Part shown: positions 1 through 10,399 of the stretch, piece after piece
How the letters are laid out: each line of letters begins with the position of its first letter
How positions within the stretch are numbered: position 1 is the first letter of the stretch
Translations under genes and position numbers: made by a program
The notes under the pieces: generated by a model
Database searches by the model: none
The model's input: only the letters and a program-made list of their open reading frames with translations
What the model was told of the DNA's origin: nothing
DNA from: Mytilus edulis
Taxonomy: Eukaryota; Mollusca; Bivalvia; Mytilida; Mytilidae
DNA: 64,000 bases
Assembly: GCF_963676685.1 (NCBI RefSeq)
Contig: NC_092347.1
Coordinates: forward strand, 90,646,592-90,710,591
Direction: 5' to 3'

Positions 1-502
1 CATTCAAACCACCAATACCATAAGATCCATAATTGTTAAGACCGGATGCCCCGTTGATACCATACGCCCCATAACCATTTAAATTGTTATTTCCAACAAT
101 TCCTCGACTGTATCCATAACCCATGGAAGCTCCGATTCCTTTACCGTGAACACCGTGATTTCCATTTCCACTGAATCCATTCAAACCCCTTCCGTTCATA
201 AACCCGTTTCCAGGATATCCACTTTGTACACTATATCCATTGTATCCAGCATATCCGCCAATGTTTAATGGTGAACCGTAACCAAAAGCGTTGTTGGAAT
301 ATCCCCCATATCCATAACCTAATCTGCCATAAATCGGATATCCGAATCCACCATTTCCTTGAAATCCAATACTACCAATATTACCTGGTCCAAATGGATT
401 TCCGTATGTTTTCAGGTTATATTTGGGACTATATCCTTTTTCTCCGGCCTCCGATGCCACAATTCCAACAAGGGCTAAACAAATCAATACTATTGGTAGC
501 AT
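1..502 (-). CDS. TMP-like secreted Gly/Tyr/Asn-rich protein, copy B1 (partial)
   Basis: The reading frame is open from ATG at 502 to the window edge (167 complete codons), so the C-terminal repeats and last exon lie outside the window. The start begins MLPIVLICLALVGIVASEAG, a typical secretory signal peptide. Then comes the family module GEKGYSPKYN..YGNPFGPG and the nearly invariant SPLNIGGYAGYNGYSVQSG. The ATG follows an acceptor (TTTCAG, intron ending at 514), and a leader exon ends at 738 before GTAAAA. Codons upstream of 502 are therefore intron or 5' UTR. The likely role is an extracellular structural protein of byssus (or shell). Type B is assigned from the KTYGNPF and FMNGRG variants shared with the copies at 28957 and 44498. 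Family identity is inferred from composition. Confidence 0.8.
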   Translation of the reverse strand, partial: MLPIVLICLALVGIVASEAGEKGYSPKYNLKTYGNPFGPGNIGSIGFQGNGGFGYPIYGRLGYGYGGYSNNAFGYGSPLNIGGYAGYNGYSVQSGYPGNGFMNGRGLNGFSGNGNHGVHGKGIGASMGYGYSRGIVGNNNLNGYGAYGINGASGLNNYGSYGIGGLN

Positions 503-790
503 GGTTAGTGGTTCTGAAACGATATGCATTTCTGATCAACTAATGATAATGTATTTGAAATTTCAAAATATTGGCCAATCAGGATGACAGAGTAAGTTGA
601 AAATATATAAGAAGGTAAAACTTATCCTGGCGTCAAAAGTTCATGAAACTTATTTAAAAAGAAACAAATGCGACATATACGGGTACCAAAAATGAAAAAT
701 CATTATGTTAAAAACCAACACGAAACATACATTTTACCTTTGTGTCTTTCTATGGTGGTGTGTTCCTTGTGGTACTTTTTGATTGTTGTG

Positions 791-970
791 CTTTATATAT
801 CATAATCTCTGACCAAACGTTTTGTTATAATCAGTTATAAAATAGACATTTGACAATGATTAACATGTGTAATAGTGGGTTCTATTTAAACAAGGTTAAC
901 CACCATGATAGAAAACTATTGTCATCAATTATTGGTTGCTATTGTTTTACTCGTTATTGTCATCGTGGTC
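791..970 (-). promoter_or_regulatory. Conserved proximal promoter of copy B1
   Basis: TATATAAAG reads on the minus strand at 791-799. The leader exon donor follows about 60 bases downstream at 738/737. Upstream are the blocks shared by every copy: TGTCTATTTTATAACTGATT just above the TATA box, then AATAATTGATGACAATA and AACCACGATGACAATAACG further out. Conservation outside coding sequence suggests shared cis-regulation, though recent duplication explains part of it. Confidence 0.7.
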
Positions 971-1516
971 TGTTGAAAAATAATACCTATTAGTGACATT
1001 TGCTATGCATTGTACATGTTTAATTCAGTATGAGAGAAATTCCTCATTATTGAAGTATTTATACACATTCACTGGTATTCAAATTGCTTATTTCTGGTTA
1101 TTTCATTAGTGTCATTTATAACTATATTTGTTATTTATCTATTTAAGATTAAAACACTTTTAAACATCGTTGACCTATATATTTCACAACATTCGGAAAG
1201 GTCATCGTTTTATTGTTTTGTTATAAAAGTTGAATGGTGATGTATTTTTTTTTATTAAAGAACATGTATGGTAATAAGATGACATAAATATATCAAGTGT
1301 ATTTCATTTATAAGTACATTCATTGAAATAACAAGTTTGCGCATCTTTGGTTCATTCTAAATTAAAAACTGACAAGTATTATATAACCTCATTGGTTGAT
1401 ATCTTTGGCGGAAGTACATGTGATACATCCTCATTCTTTCAATATCCAAGCTGTGGGAAGGTCGTGCTTCACGTGTTGTCGGCAAAGTAACTATATTCTT
1501 TAACTTTTACTTTCAT

Positions 1517-1880
1517 TTGCCTTGGTGGCAATATAGCCTTGGTGGCTTTAATACCTTGGTGGTCATTTATATATGCCTTGGTGGCAAAAGATCTAGGTGG
1601 TCATTTATATATGCCTTGGTGGCAATAGACCTAGGTGGTCATTTTTATATGCCTTTGTGGCAATAGACCTAGGTGGTCATTTTTATAATTTTTTACATTT
1701 GCCTTGATGGCAATATTAAATTAAAAATACTACCCTTTGGGGCGTCAAGACCTTGGTGGTCATTTATATATGCCTTGACGGCTTCTTGATAGAACTAGAT
1801 AGTAATGTTTGACCTTGGTGGCAAAATGTTTTGGGATTTGGACCTTGGCCGGTAGTTATTATCAACCCAGGTGGTCAGAT
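1517..1880 (+). repeat. Degenerate minisatellite, unit about 40 bp
   Basis: Alternating GCCTTGGTGGCAATA and GACCTAGGTGGTCATTTATA segments repeat, with decay toward the right end. Both half-units share the core CTTGGTGG/CTAGGTGG. It lies inside the TA-flanked insertion. Confidence 0.8.
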
Positions 1881-2363
1881 ATTTGTTATGCCGTAAACGC
1901 AGGACAAAGTGCTATCGCTATATAAAATATATGTGGAAGTGGGGGTTCTGGCCAATTTGGGAACCTGTAATTGAAAGGAGAATAATAAATTGTTTATAGC
2001 GTAAAAAGTTTCTTTTGTTTCTTTTGAGTGTTGTGCACTTTTCATTGATAATTACATCGTACATACTGATAAAAATGCTTTTTAAAGACTTTGTTAGAAA
2101 AGAAAAGAAATATTGAGAAAGTGAAATAATTTAGTGTGACATGTCACTTGGTATTATTGTTAGAATGAAATTCATAACAGTGTAGCTATGGCCATTCATT
2201 GACTGGGGAAAATTAGGTGAACGTTCGTCTGTAATGCCCACTACTCACGACGTACTTATCATATACATTTAAACTGTGAGGTCACCAAAGGTTCTTAACG
2301 CCTAAATAAAATGATTAAAAATACTAATCAGGAATTACCTTTGTAATTTGAAAATAAATAAAA

Positions 2364-2765
2364 ATGGCCTTCAACACGGAGTCTTGGCTCACACCGAACA
2401 GCAAGCTATAAAGGTTGAATACTTAAAATTCTTTACTTGATTTTTTGTTATGGTTTGACCATCAATTTTCCTAATATGATATCGCACGTTCTTTCAGATT
2501 TTTTTTTTTTACTTAATTGGCTTTAAAAGTTACAATGCATGATGTCGTCTGGTTATGTAGTTCATATGTGTTTTTCGTTTCTCGTTGGTTTTCCCGTTTG
2601 AATGGTTTTACACTAGTAGTTTTGGGGCCCTCTATAACTTGCTGTTCGGTGTGAGCCAAGGCTCCGTGTTGCAGGTCGTACCTTGACCTATAATGGTTTA
2701 CTTCTATGAATTATTTCTTGGGAGGAGAGTTGTCTCGTTGGCACTCATACCACATCTTCCTATAT
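2364..2765. mobile_element. Mussel interspersed repeat with inverted arms
   Basis: Arms of about 50 bp at 2364-2417 and 2630-2690 are reverse complements (GTCTTGGCTCACACCGAACA against TGTTCGGTGTGAGCCAAGGC). The sequence continues right into CTCGTTGGCACTCATACCAC, the end typical of a very abundant mussel repeat also seen at 12745, 24990, 38640 and 46400. No coding frame is visible; the class is undetermined. Confidence 0.6.
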
Positions 2766-4109
2766 CTATCTATATCTATACATTTGTTTTTCAACAAAAG
2801 AATACATCACAAGAATATAAGTTTTATAAGAAACGTGAGAAATTGTGTTGGACTTGAAGATAAGGCAAAGTGACAAATATCAGAAAGAATGAATCGTTTT
2901 ATGGTATTAAACAAAGAAATCAAATGATTTTTTAATTATCCAGAACTCTTCACAAACAAAACCCACATGTATACGCATTGAATAAATAGTAGGCCATTCT
3001 AAAATGATCACACCGTAGAAGTAGTTGTGCTCTTAATCAATGAGATATTTTGTGAATTAACCCCATCAACTTAATAGTTTTTTTAACAATGGATAAACCT
3101 ATTTTTTTTTATTATTATTAAATAATATCATCTCTGAACATTATTATTCTTATAAATGACACGGTTGTATGTGATGATTATAATAAATATTTAAAACAAA
3201 TTCCTTTCAAGCTTTGTAAAAAGAAAGTTTCATTTTATGTATCGGAATGTGTAACAAGTGAATATTTCAATCCCCACTGGAAGGCCTCTGACAGACTGGG
3301 TGAGCATAAAATCATAGCCGTTGACAAACAAGTTACAACCTACAAACGTTTTACTGTCGACCACACTGTTATGCAATTAATTATATTTACCGGAGTGATG
3401 TGTATTGAATTATGAGGTGTCTTCGTCGAGGTCAGCGTTCAGCGGTCTGTTTGATTGTTCATAAAATTGAATAGAATGAATGGTAAAAATACGGATATAT
3501 TAACACTAAATTATGTATGTCTGTGTTGAGAAAGGCAAAAGAAGTCAATATGGCACGGTATTAAAAAAAAAACAACAAAAAAAAAATAATAATAATTGAT
3601 GGAAGCAGCTTTATGGTCAAATGAACCTATTAAGTAATTCTAATAACTTGTCCGTAATTTCATGTGGATGTATATATAATTGCATTGATGTGTTAAAATG
3701 TGTCACATAAATCTGTTGTCTTGGCAGATTAAATAATGATTGTACCATTTTTTGTTTTGTTTAATAAATATATATGTTGAATGATTTTGTATACTAGTAC
3801 AAATGTATACTGAAATTTTATTTATGGTTAAATTTTTTAATTTAAATTTCTTTGTCTACTGTTCGAGGGACACTGATTCCCTAGTGGTTTTTCCACGTGG
3901 ATTGTAGGCAAAGGGATTTTTCCTTTTCGAAGTGTGACTTCTGCTGTCTTAAGTACAAATAAACAGCTTGTTATTGGTTAATATATTTTCAGCAGAGTTG
4001 TGAAGAATCAAGTGGAAATACAATTGTCAATGTTCCTGATTAGGAAGTAAAATGTGTGTTTGATTCAACAGCAGTAAAGAAAGAGACAAGCCAGCATAGG
4101 TTACACTTG

Positions 4110-4770
4110 GAGGTGAAGTTCCTTTGCTTACAAGCTTTCCATATGCCAAAGATGTTATTAAGGTTCATCATAAGGAATTGAAAAATATGGCCGTGCTTAC
4201 ATGTTGCCTCCAAAATTACTATGAGTACAGACAAACTGGTACATTCAGGAAAGTTTTAAGACATGGCAGGAACTAGATATATAAAAGTTATATGAAGTCT
4301 ACGTTTCAGAAAATTAAAAACTTAACTGGATTTTGATGTTAATTTTTTTCCAGTCTGCAGAAGATAGCAAAATAAACAAACACCCGAGTTTCATTTGATA
4401 CGGTCCACTCAGTTACACAGTTTAAACCTGTTAAATCACCTATTGTTTACAGGTGTCTATTGTCCATCTATTGTCCATTTAAATCAATACTACTCACAAC
4501 ATTGATTATATGAGAGGAGCTTCTCAATCGTTTTCACTACTTAGTTAATTTTTGCACCTTCTGCAGGAACGAAAAAAAATGGATAGCAAAATCTAGAAAA
4601 GTTTATAATTTTCTGTAACATAAAATGCATTTAGAATTTATATATCTAGTTCCTGCCATCCCTTAAAACTGTTGCAGGTGTATAGGTTAGTCTGTACTCA
4701 GAGTAAAATTTGGGGTGTAAATACGGCCATTTTAGCCAAAAGGTTATGATGAACCTTAAAAATGACAATG
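4110..4770. repeat. Imperfect inverted repeat (foldback)
   Basis: The stretch around AAGGTTCATCATAAGG..GGCCGTGCTTAC..GGCAGGAACTAGATATA (about 4138-4285) recurs as its reverse complement at about 4635-4765. It is nested in the TA-flanked insertion. The 64-codon minus-strand frame here (4040-4234) resembles no known protein. Confidence 0.5.
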
Positions 4771-5113
4771 TTCATTTTTATATGATTTCATTGCCTTAAC
4801 TCGAACTTTAAAAGTCTATGTGGTCAAATTCATGAGAATTTATTGGATTATGAAGTATTTATACAGAACTGTGTACATGTATCTTGAAATTTTTAGAAGT
4901 GTTTTAAAGTAATTAAGGAATAATATTTAATAAAAGTGTTAAAAGATATTTTTGTTTTGAGTATTGGGAATACTATTACTTCGGAGAAAGCCTTGCTAGT
5001 GGTGTAATTTGAGATTGGCCTGCAAATAAGCTGTATGGATTATAGAGTTTTCTATGCCCATAACTTAACATGAACTGGATGCAAGATTATATCAATCACT
5101 GAGGATATGTGTA

Positions 5114-6059
5114 TAACCTCATTGGTTGATATCTTTGGCGGAAGTACATGTGATACATCCTCATTCTTTCAATATCCAAGTGGTGGTTGGTTTAAGGGCT
5201 ATGTTTTGGTCAGGCAATACTTATTGCTTATTGCCTGTTTGGGTTGATGAGAAGTTCCCCCCTCTCCCACCCATAAGTACCAAAATGTGGATTTGTTTTT
5301 TATATTCATATTTTAATATTGGTATTACATGTATGCATTTTGGGTTGATGAGTACGAGAAAACATTAAAAAAAAACCATAAGCATTACCATGGGATCATG
5401 TTGATGGAACACTCCTTCGCTTTATCGATTTTTAAGGGAAAGGTCAAATAGGTCAAATAGTAAGATCACAAAAATACCGAACTTAGAGGAAAATCAATTC
5501 GGCAAGTCCATAATCACATGGCAAAATCAAATAAAAACGCATCAAAAACGAATGGACAAGAACTGTCATATTCCTGACTTAGTACAGGCATTTTCAATTG
5601 TAAAAAATGGTGGATTAAACCTGGTTTTATAGCGCTAACCATTTCACTTTGATGACAGTCTCATCAAATTCCGTTATATTTACATTGATGCGTAAACTAA
5701 ACAGACACAATAAATAAAAGTCAAAATATGGGTACATCAATCATCATCGTATAACAATCAAGTGTATTGGTATGTCTGTGCTTACTTTTTCATTACAATG
5801 GTAAAAATAAGATTATATATCTCGGATGACAATAATGTTGATTATAATGCTTAATTTTATGAGCTCCAGAGTAGTTGTATAAGAAACAACTGCGCACTTT
5901 ATCCAGTGAGCTCTTGTGCATTGCATTGTGCATAGTAGTCCACATTTTGGTTTCTGAAACGTATAGATATTATCTTGTATTCGGTTCTTTCCTCTAGAGT
6001 TTTCTATGCCCATAACTTAACATGAACTGCAAGATTATATCAATCACTGAGAATATGTG
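5114..6059. mobile_element. TA-flanked insertion, internally deleted second copy
   Basis: It shares the first roughly 70 bases (TAACCTCATTGG to ATATCCAAG) and the last roughly 60 bases (TTTTCTATGCCCATAAC to ATATGTG) with the 3.7-kb copy to its left, but its interior is 0.95 kb in total. It joins that copy at a single TA (5112-5113). At 5540-5812 it carries a copy of the CTGTCATATTCCTGACTT repeat family (see 53500). Confidence 0.6.
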
Positions 6060-6318
6060 TAGATCAACCAAATAACATTATACAAATGTACCAATATTTT
6101 ACCAACAGTATTATTTTTTTTTTATTCTTTTAATCTTGGCTTACTTATTTGTTACTAAATATTTTTTGCATTTATCATATAACGCTCAGTTGATTTATAA
6201 ACTGTTGTTTTTCTTATGGTTCGAAAAAGTATTTCAAAAAGAGTAATTCTTGCGTGATGTTGTAGGCCAATATATATATAGTGGAAAGTCGAAACTTAAC
6301 ATCGAAAATGATACGGGC

Positions 6319-6400
6319 GTCACTGATGAGTCTTTGGAAGACGAAACGCGAGTGTGACGTATATATAAAATTTAGTCCTGGTATCTATGATGAGTTTATT
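6319..6400 (+). mobile_element. 82-bp insertion of a mussel repeat core
   Basis: The matching spacer near 27790 reads GGGC then TTCGGATATATG without interruption. Here 82 bases intervene, from GTCACTGATGAGTCTTTGGA through GTCCTGGTATCTATGATGAG. They match the reverse complement of the left part of the longer element at 20718-21078, so this is a minimal or truncated copy of that family. Confidence 0.65.
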
Positions 6401-6595
6401 TTCGGATATATGAAATTATTAACGTGTTGTTTCAATTTGTTTTTCGGTCTTTCTAAAATGAATAATAAATATTTCAAAACATTATGTGTATCAGATCAGA
6501 ATTTTTGTCCGCACTATATACCTTAAACAAATTATATGCAACAAATCAAACACATGTACCATGCTTATTCATACTTATGGTAATTTCACTGATAA

Positions 6596-7066
6596 CACAG
6601 TGTGGGAACGGAACTGTACGGTTTTCTAATAATTTGGTCATTCGGGAGACTGTCAAGCGGTGCTCCGACATTTGCAAAATAACAAGTTGCTTGATGGAAA
6701 CTTTGACGAACTCTTATGTTACTATATAACGTTTCTGCTTCAAAATTTGATAGCTAAAACATTCTTTATGTAAATATGAACCTTAGAATGGTGGAGCTCC
6801 GTGTAAAACGATCAAAATTGTCACACAACAGCGATCAAAATGTCAAATAAACATCGAAAAATCAATGTTTGCTACCTGAATTTTCACATGTACCTTTTCT
6901 GATATATATTCTTACCTGTCTGAAAGTTTCAAAGCCATTGTCCCAGTAGAAATCCAAATATATTCATTTTCTCCATGTCGGGTATTTTTATTGACTGTAC
7001 AATCGCTTGCAAGTTTACTGTAATATCACTCGGAGCCTTCCTGTACAATCGCTTGGAGCTTTTCTT
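6596..7066 (+). repeat. Left terminal inverted repeat of the CACAGTG element
   Basis: It pairs with the reverse complement of about 9885-10394 at high identity until the arms diverge near TTGGAGCTTTTC. The inner end contains two copies of TGTACAATCGCTTG (6996 and 7042), a possible subterminal protein-binding repeat. A roughly 40-bp segment present in the right arm is missing near 6780. Confidence 0.8.
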
Positions 7067-9369
7067 TTCATCGTTTTGCCAACTAGACTACCCCGAAAGG
7101 AGGGTAACATAGTTACTTTACCTTGTTATGACTTCACGGTACGGCTAGCAAGCAAGCTAGTCTAAGGTATTACTTTTTCCTACACACTCATTGCATTTTG
7201 CTGTAGTTTCTAGTGGCATATGACTAATTATAACTCTTAAGTGGATAATGCTTACTACTATCTCTTCTGCCACATTCATGATCAGTTTATGTATTCCATG
7301 ATACTTTTGTCATATAAATATTTATTAAAACTACTGCAATCCAATACAATATATGTCTGGCATGATTTTTCTCTCCTTTTTCTGTTACGATTTAATAACA
7401 GTTAGTTATTTGGTATTGTTATCATTTTTTTAAAACCTAAATTGCACACTCAAAAATGTTAATGATGTTTGAAGCTTTTATTTGAATGGATGCAGCCTGC
7501 ATTAGCGGTTGAAACCCCATTTTCCCGATTTTTTAAAAATTTTTGTACGTTTCAGGATGTTCCGTGGTTTGGATCCCCTTTTGCAGAAAGACGGGATCCG
7601 CACATGGTCTAATATCGTCAATGATAGTATGCTGATCCGATCATTCATCTGATTTTGTTAGTTTGGTCTTCTGCTGTGCTAATTTTGGGGAGAAATGAGA
7701 GCACACAGACATTTTTAACCCTGCCAAATTCTTTATATACCTGTTTCAAGTCAAGAGCTCGTAGTTCAGTTGTTGTCGTTGGTTCATGTCTGTCATATAT
7801 GTTTTTCGTAAATTGTTTTATTATGAATTAGGCCGTCAGTCATAGTAAATTCGAAACGCATTGATTCTTATTTTTCATGTCGGGACCTTTTATAGCCGAC
7901 TATAATTGCTTAAATCCATTTATTTTTTTAACTTTGACAATCATATCACATCTCCTTATTTTTATATTGATGATATAAATGTGGTTTAATAAACCAACTG
8001 TTTCGTTCATTTGTCGGATGCTATAGTTGGGAATATTGAAAAGTTCCTGAATCGTGACATTGATATAAAAAAAATCATGTTGAAGGATTTTGTGTTTTCT
8101 CTGTCTTTCAGATATTAAGTCCTCTCCCATCCTTGATAAAATTTTATTTTACTAGAGCTCTTTCTACCAGTAGCTTTAGCTTGTAATAAACAGACATCTC
8201 ATTTGAAATTATACCAGATCTTCTTATTTTAATATCATGTTTATTGACATATACGTGTCTTTTCTTGGATCAGTGGTAAGCTACCACCATTCCACATTCG
8301 AATTCCTTGATACAATATCCCGGTCCTTTGGTGAAAAATTCTTTGTTGTATTGTTCAAATATGTATTTATTAATTTTTTTCAAATTGCTGGTAAATAATA
8401 TAATAAGTAAAATTCAAAATATGCTAATTACCCTTCAAGAGAATCTAGTCACCTTTTCGGTATATATAAATATTTATTTTGTACGAGGATTATTTTCATT
8501 TTTATTTTAGATTAGATTCTTAACATATTTTTTACTGTCCTTTTCATTTTGTCTTGTATACTTATTCAGTGGTTGTTTGTTTATATGTGTTACATATTTG
8601 TTTTTCGTTCATTTTTTGTACATAAATAAGCCGTTAGTTTTCTAGTTTTACATTGTTATTTCGGGGCATTTAATTTATAACTGACATGCTAAGAAATCCT
8701 CGCTAAAAATTCCGGTCGACCTCCTACGGCAGTCATTAGTAGCTAAACATTTGATTTCATTCAAGAAATTAATTTATGACCTTCATGTACGTGTCGCTTA
8801 GAACACGACCATATACCGAATGGTCAATATTAATCATCCATGTAATTTGCTCTATGGGGTGTTTGCAGAATTTCAACGGAGGCAATTTCTTGGCATGCTA
8901 TGCGGTATGGCATTTGATCATTGTTGACGACTGTACGGTGACCTATAGCTGCTCTTTGGCAATCATAACACACCTTCTTTATTATATCTATTGCATACAT
9001 TTTGTTTTTGTCTCTGATATAGTCACCTTGAAAGAGTTCCTTGATAGAATCTTAATCTTTTCAATGATTGAAAACAAAATGTCAGCCATGTAGTTGAGAG
9101 GAAAAATAAAGAACTGAAGAAGGTCAATGGCCGAAACGTCTTGAAAAATTGGTTTATTTATACAATTATAAAAAGTATGTTCCCTATTGGAAGTTTAAAA
9201 ACAAGAATCTTAATTGTCAAAATGACTGGTTATATGCTTATTTTCACTTCAAATACCATATCTATAATACTAAAATTACGAGGTCCAATTTGTCAGCCGT
9301 CATCACGTAAAAACGATGAATCAAAGAATTCAACTTTATATATAACTAATATAGTACAATGGTGTTGAT

Positions 9370-9650
9370 TAAAAATTACACCACTCTAGGCCCATTTGTT
9401 TTCCACGTAATTAATATTGCCAATAATTAAGAAGTTCCGGATCGAATCCGACACCGATACCAATAGTATATTCACCTGTTACCTGTTACCTTATCTGTGC
9501 GTTCCGCATCTGACAGGCGCACCACCAAACAGTGTATTTAGAATTTTGCTGTATACTGTTGAGTAAAAACTACTTCATTCCAGGCCCTTTTGTTTTCCAA
9601 ATTATTAATATTACTAATAATTGAAAGGTTCCAGGTCGACGGGTTCAAAC
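9370..9650 (+). repeat. Direct repeat, period about 195 bp
   Basis: A block running from CACTCTAGGCCCATTTGTTT to AGTTCCGGATCGAATCCG recurs in diverged form from CATTCCAGGCCCTTTTGTTT to GGTTCCAGGTCGACGGGTTC. GGATCGAATCC resembles a tRNA B-box, hinting at a SINE origin, but no cloverleaf can be drawn. Confidence 0.45.
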
Positions 9651-9884
9651 AGAAAGATTTTGAAAGCAGAGAAAACTGTGCACCTTATAATACATGTTAT
9701 AATCGGCATGATTTTATCAGATGACAATACCAATACTAAAATAAGTCATACTCATAGTTATATACCAGTCACGGACCTGCGATATCACGGGTGTGTTCTA
9801 GTATTATATAATAGGACAGCAAGAAACAACCAATACAACGCATTTGCAATGTATTTAATAAATTTTGCCAAGCAATTCTACAGG

Positions 9885-10394
9885 AAAGCTCCAAGTGATT
9901 GTACAAGGAGGCTCCGAGTGATATTACAGTAAACTTGCAAGCGATTGTACAGTCAATAAAAAATATTCGACATGGAGAAAATGAATATATTTGGATTTCT
10001 ACTGGGACAATGGCTTTGAAACTTTCAGACAGGTAAGAATATATATCAGAAAAGGTACATGTGAAAATTCAGGTAGCAAACATTGATTTTTCGATGGTTA
10101 TTTGACATTTTTGATCGCTGTTGTGTGACAATTTTGATCGTTTTACACGGAGCTCCACCATTCTAAGGAAAACGTTTTGATGCATATATCTTTCTTATTA
10201 TTTTATTTGTTCATATTTACATAAAGAATGTTTTAGCTATCAAATTTTGAAGCAGAAACGTTATATAGTAACATAAGAGTTCGTCAAAGTTTCCATCAAG
10301 CAACTTGTTATTTTGCAAATGTCGGAGCACCGCTTGGCAGTCTCCCGAATGACCAAATTATTAGAAAACCGTACAGTTCCGTTGCCACACTGTG
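9885..10394 (-). repeat. Right terminal inverted repeat of the CACAGTG element
   Basis: This is the reverse complement of the left arm, ending ..CCACACTGTG directly before GATAA. It includes about 40 bp (near AAATAAAATAATAAGAAAGA on the minus strand) absent from the left arm. Confidence 0.8.
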
Positions 10395-10399
10395 GATAA

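Larger units (their letters stand above)
1384..5111. mobile_element. TA-flanked insertion, long copy of a tandem pair
   Basis: The related spacer upstream of the gene at 28957 reads straight from ACAAGTATTATA into GATCAACC. Here those two pieces are separated by 4.7 kb. The insertion resolves into two head-to-tail copies, each starting TAACCTCATTGGTTGATATC and ending in ATATGTG, with TA at each junction (1382-1383, 5112-5113, 6060-6061). The ends are imperfect inverted repeats (CCTCATTGGTTGATAT against CCTCAGTGATTGATAT). The long copy holds a minisatellite, an inverted-repeat element and a hairpin; no transposase frame is visible, so it is a non-autonomous or decayed DNA transposon. Confidence 0.65.
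6596..10394. mobile_element. 3.8-kb DNA transposon, CACAGTG termini, 5-bp TSD (non-autonomous)
   Basis: The termini are long inverted repeats (6596-7066 and about 9885-10394) starting CACAGTGTGG(G/C)AACGG. Exact 5-bp duplications GATAA flank them (6591-6595, 10395-10399). The uninterrupted allele in the related spacers (about 27592 and 42052, minus strand) reads CACT-GAAAA-GCC; here it reads CACT-GATAA-element-GATAA-GCCC. The right arm carries about 40 bp missing from the left arm. The interior (7067-9884) has no frame above 105 codons and no recognisable transposase; it holds fragments of common mussel repeats (about 7745-8000 and 8570-9030). A heptamer-type CACAGTG end with a 5-bp TSD is the pattern of Transib/RAG-like transposons, but no RSS nonamer is present and no protein supports that class. 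Confidence 0.8.

Noticed and set aside
268-543. Conserved 60-93-codon frames opposite the TMP-like exons (also 17065, 22836, 28916, 35337, 44457, 52241), some His/Pro-rich
   Set aside because: They are shadows of Gly/Tyr-rich repeats on the other strand; their conservation follows from the real coding frame, and none has its own promoter or splice context.
7900-9093. Frames of 76-105 codons inside the CACAGTG element as a possible transposase
   Set aside because: Too short, no DDE-type or zinc-binding motifs, and they overlap fragments of common interspersed repeats.
9430-9455. tRNA-like B-box (GGATCGAATCC)
   Set aside because: No matching A-box, acceptor stem or anticodon arm at tRNA spacing; at most a SINE relic.
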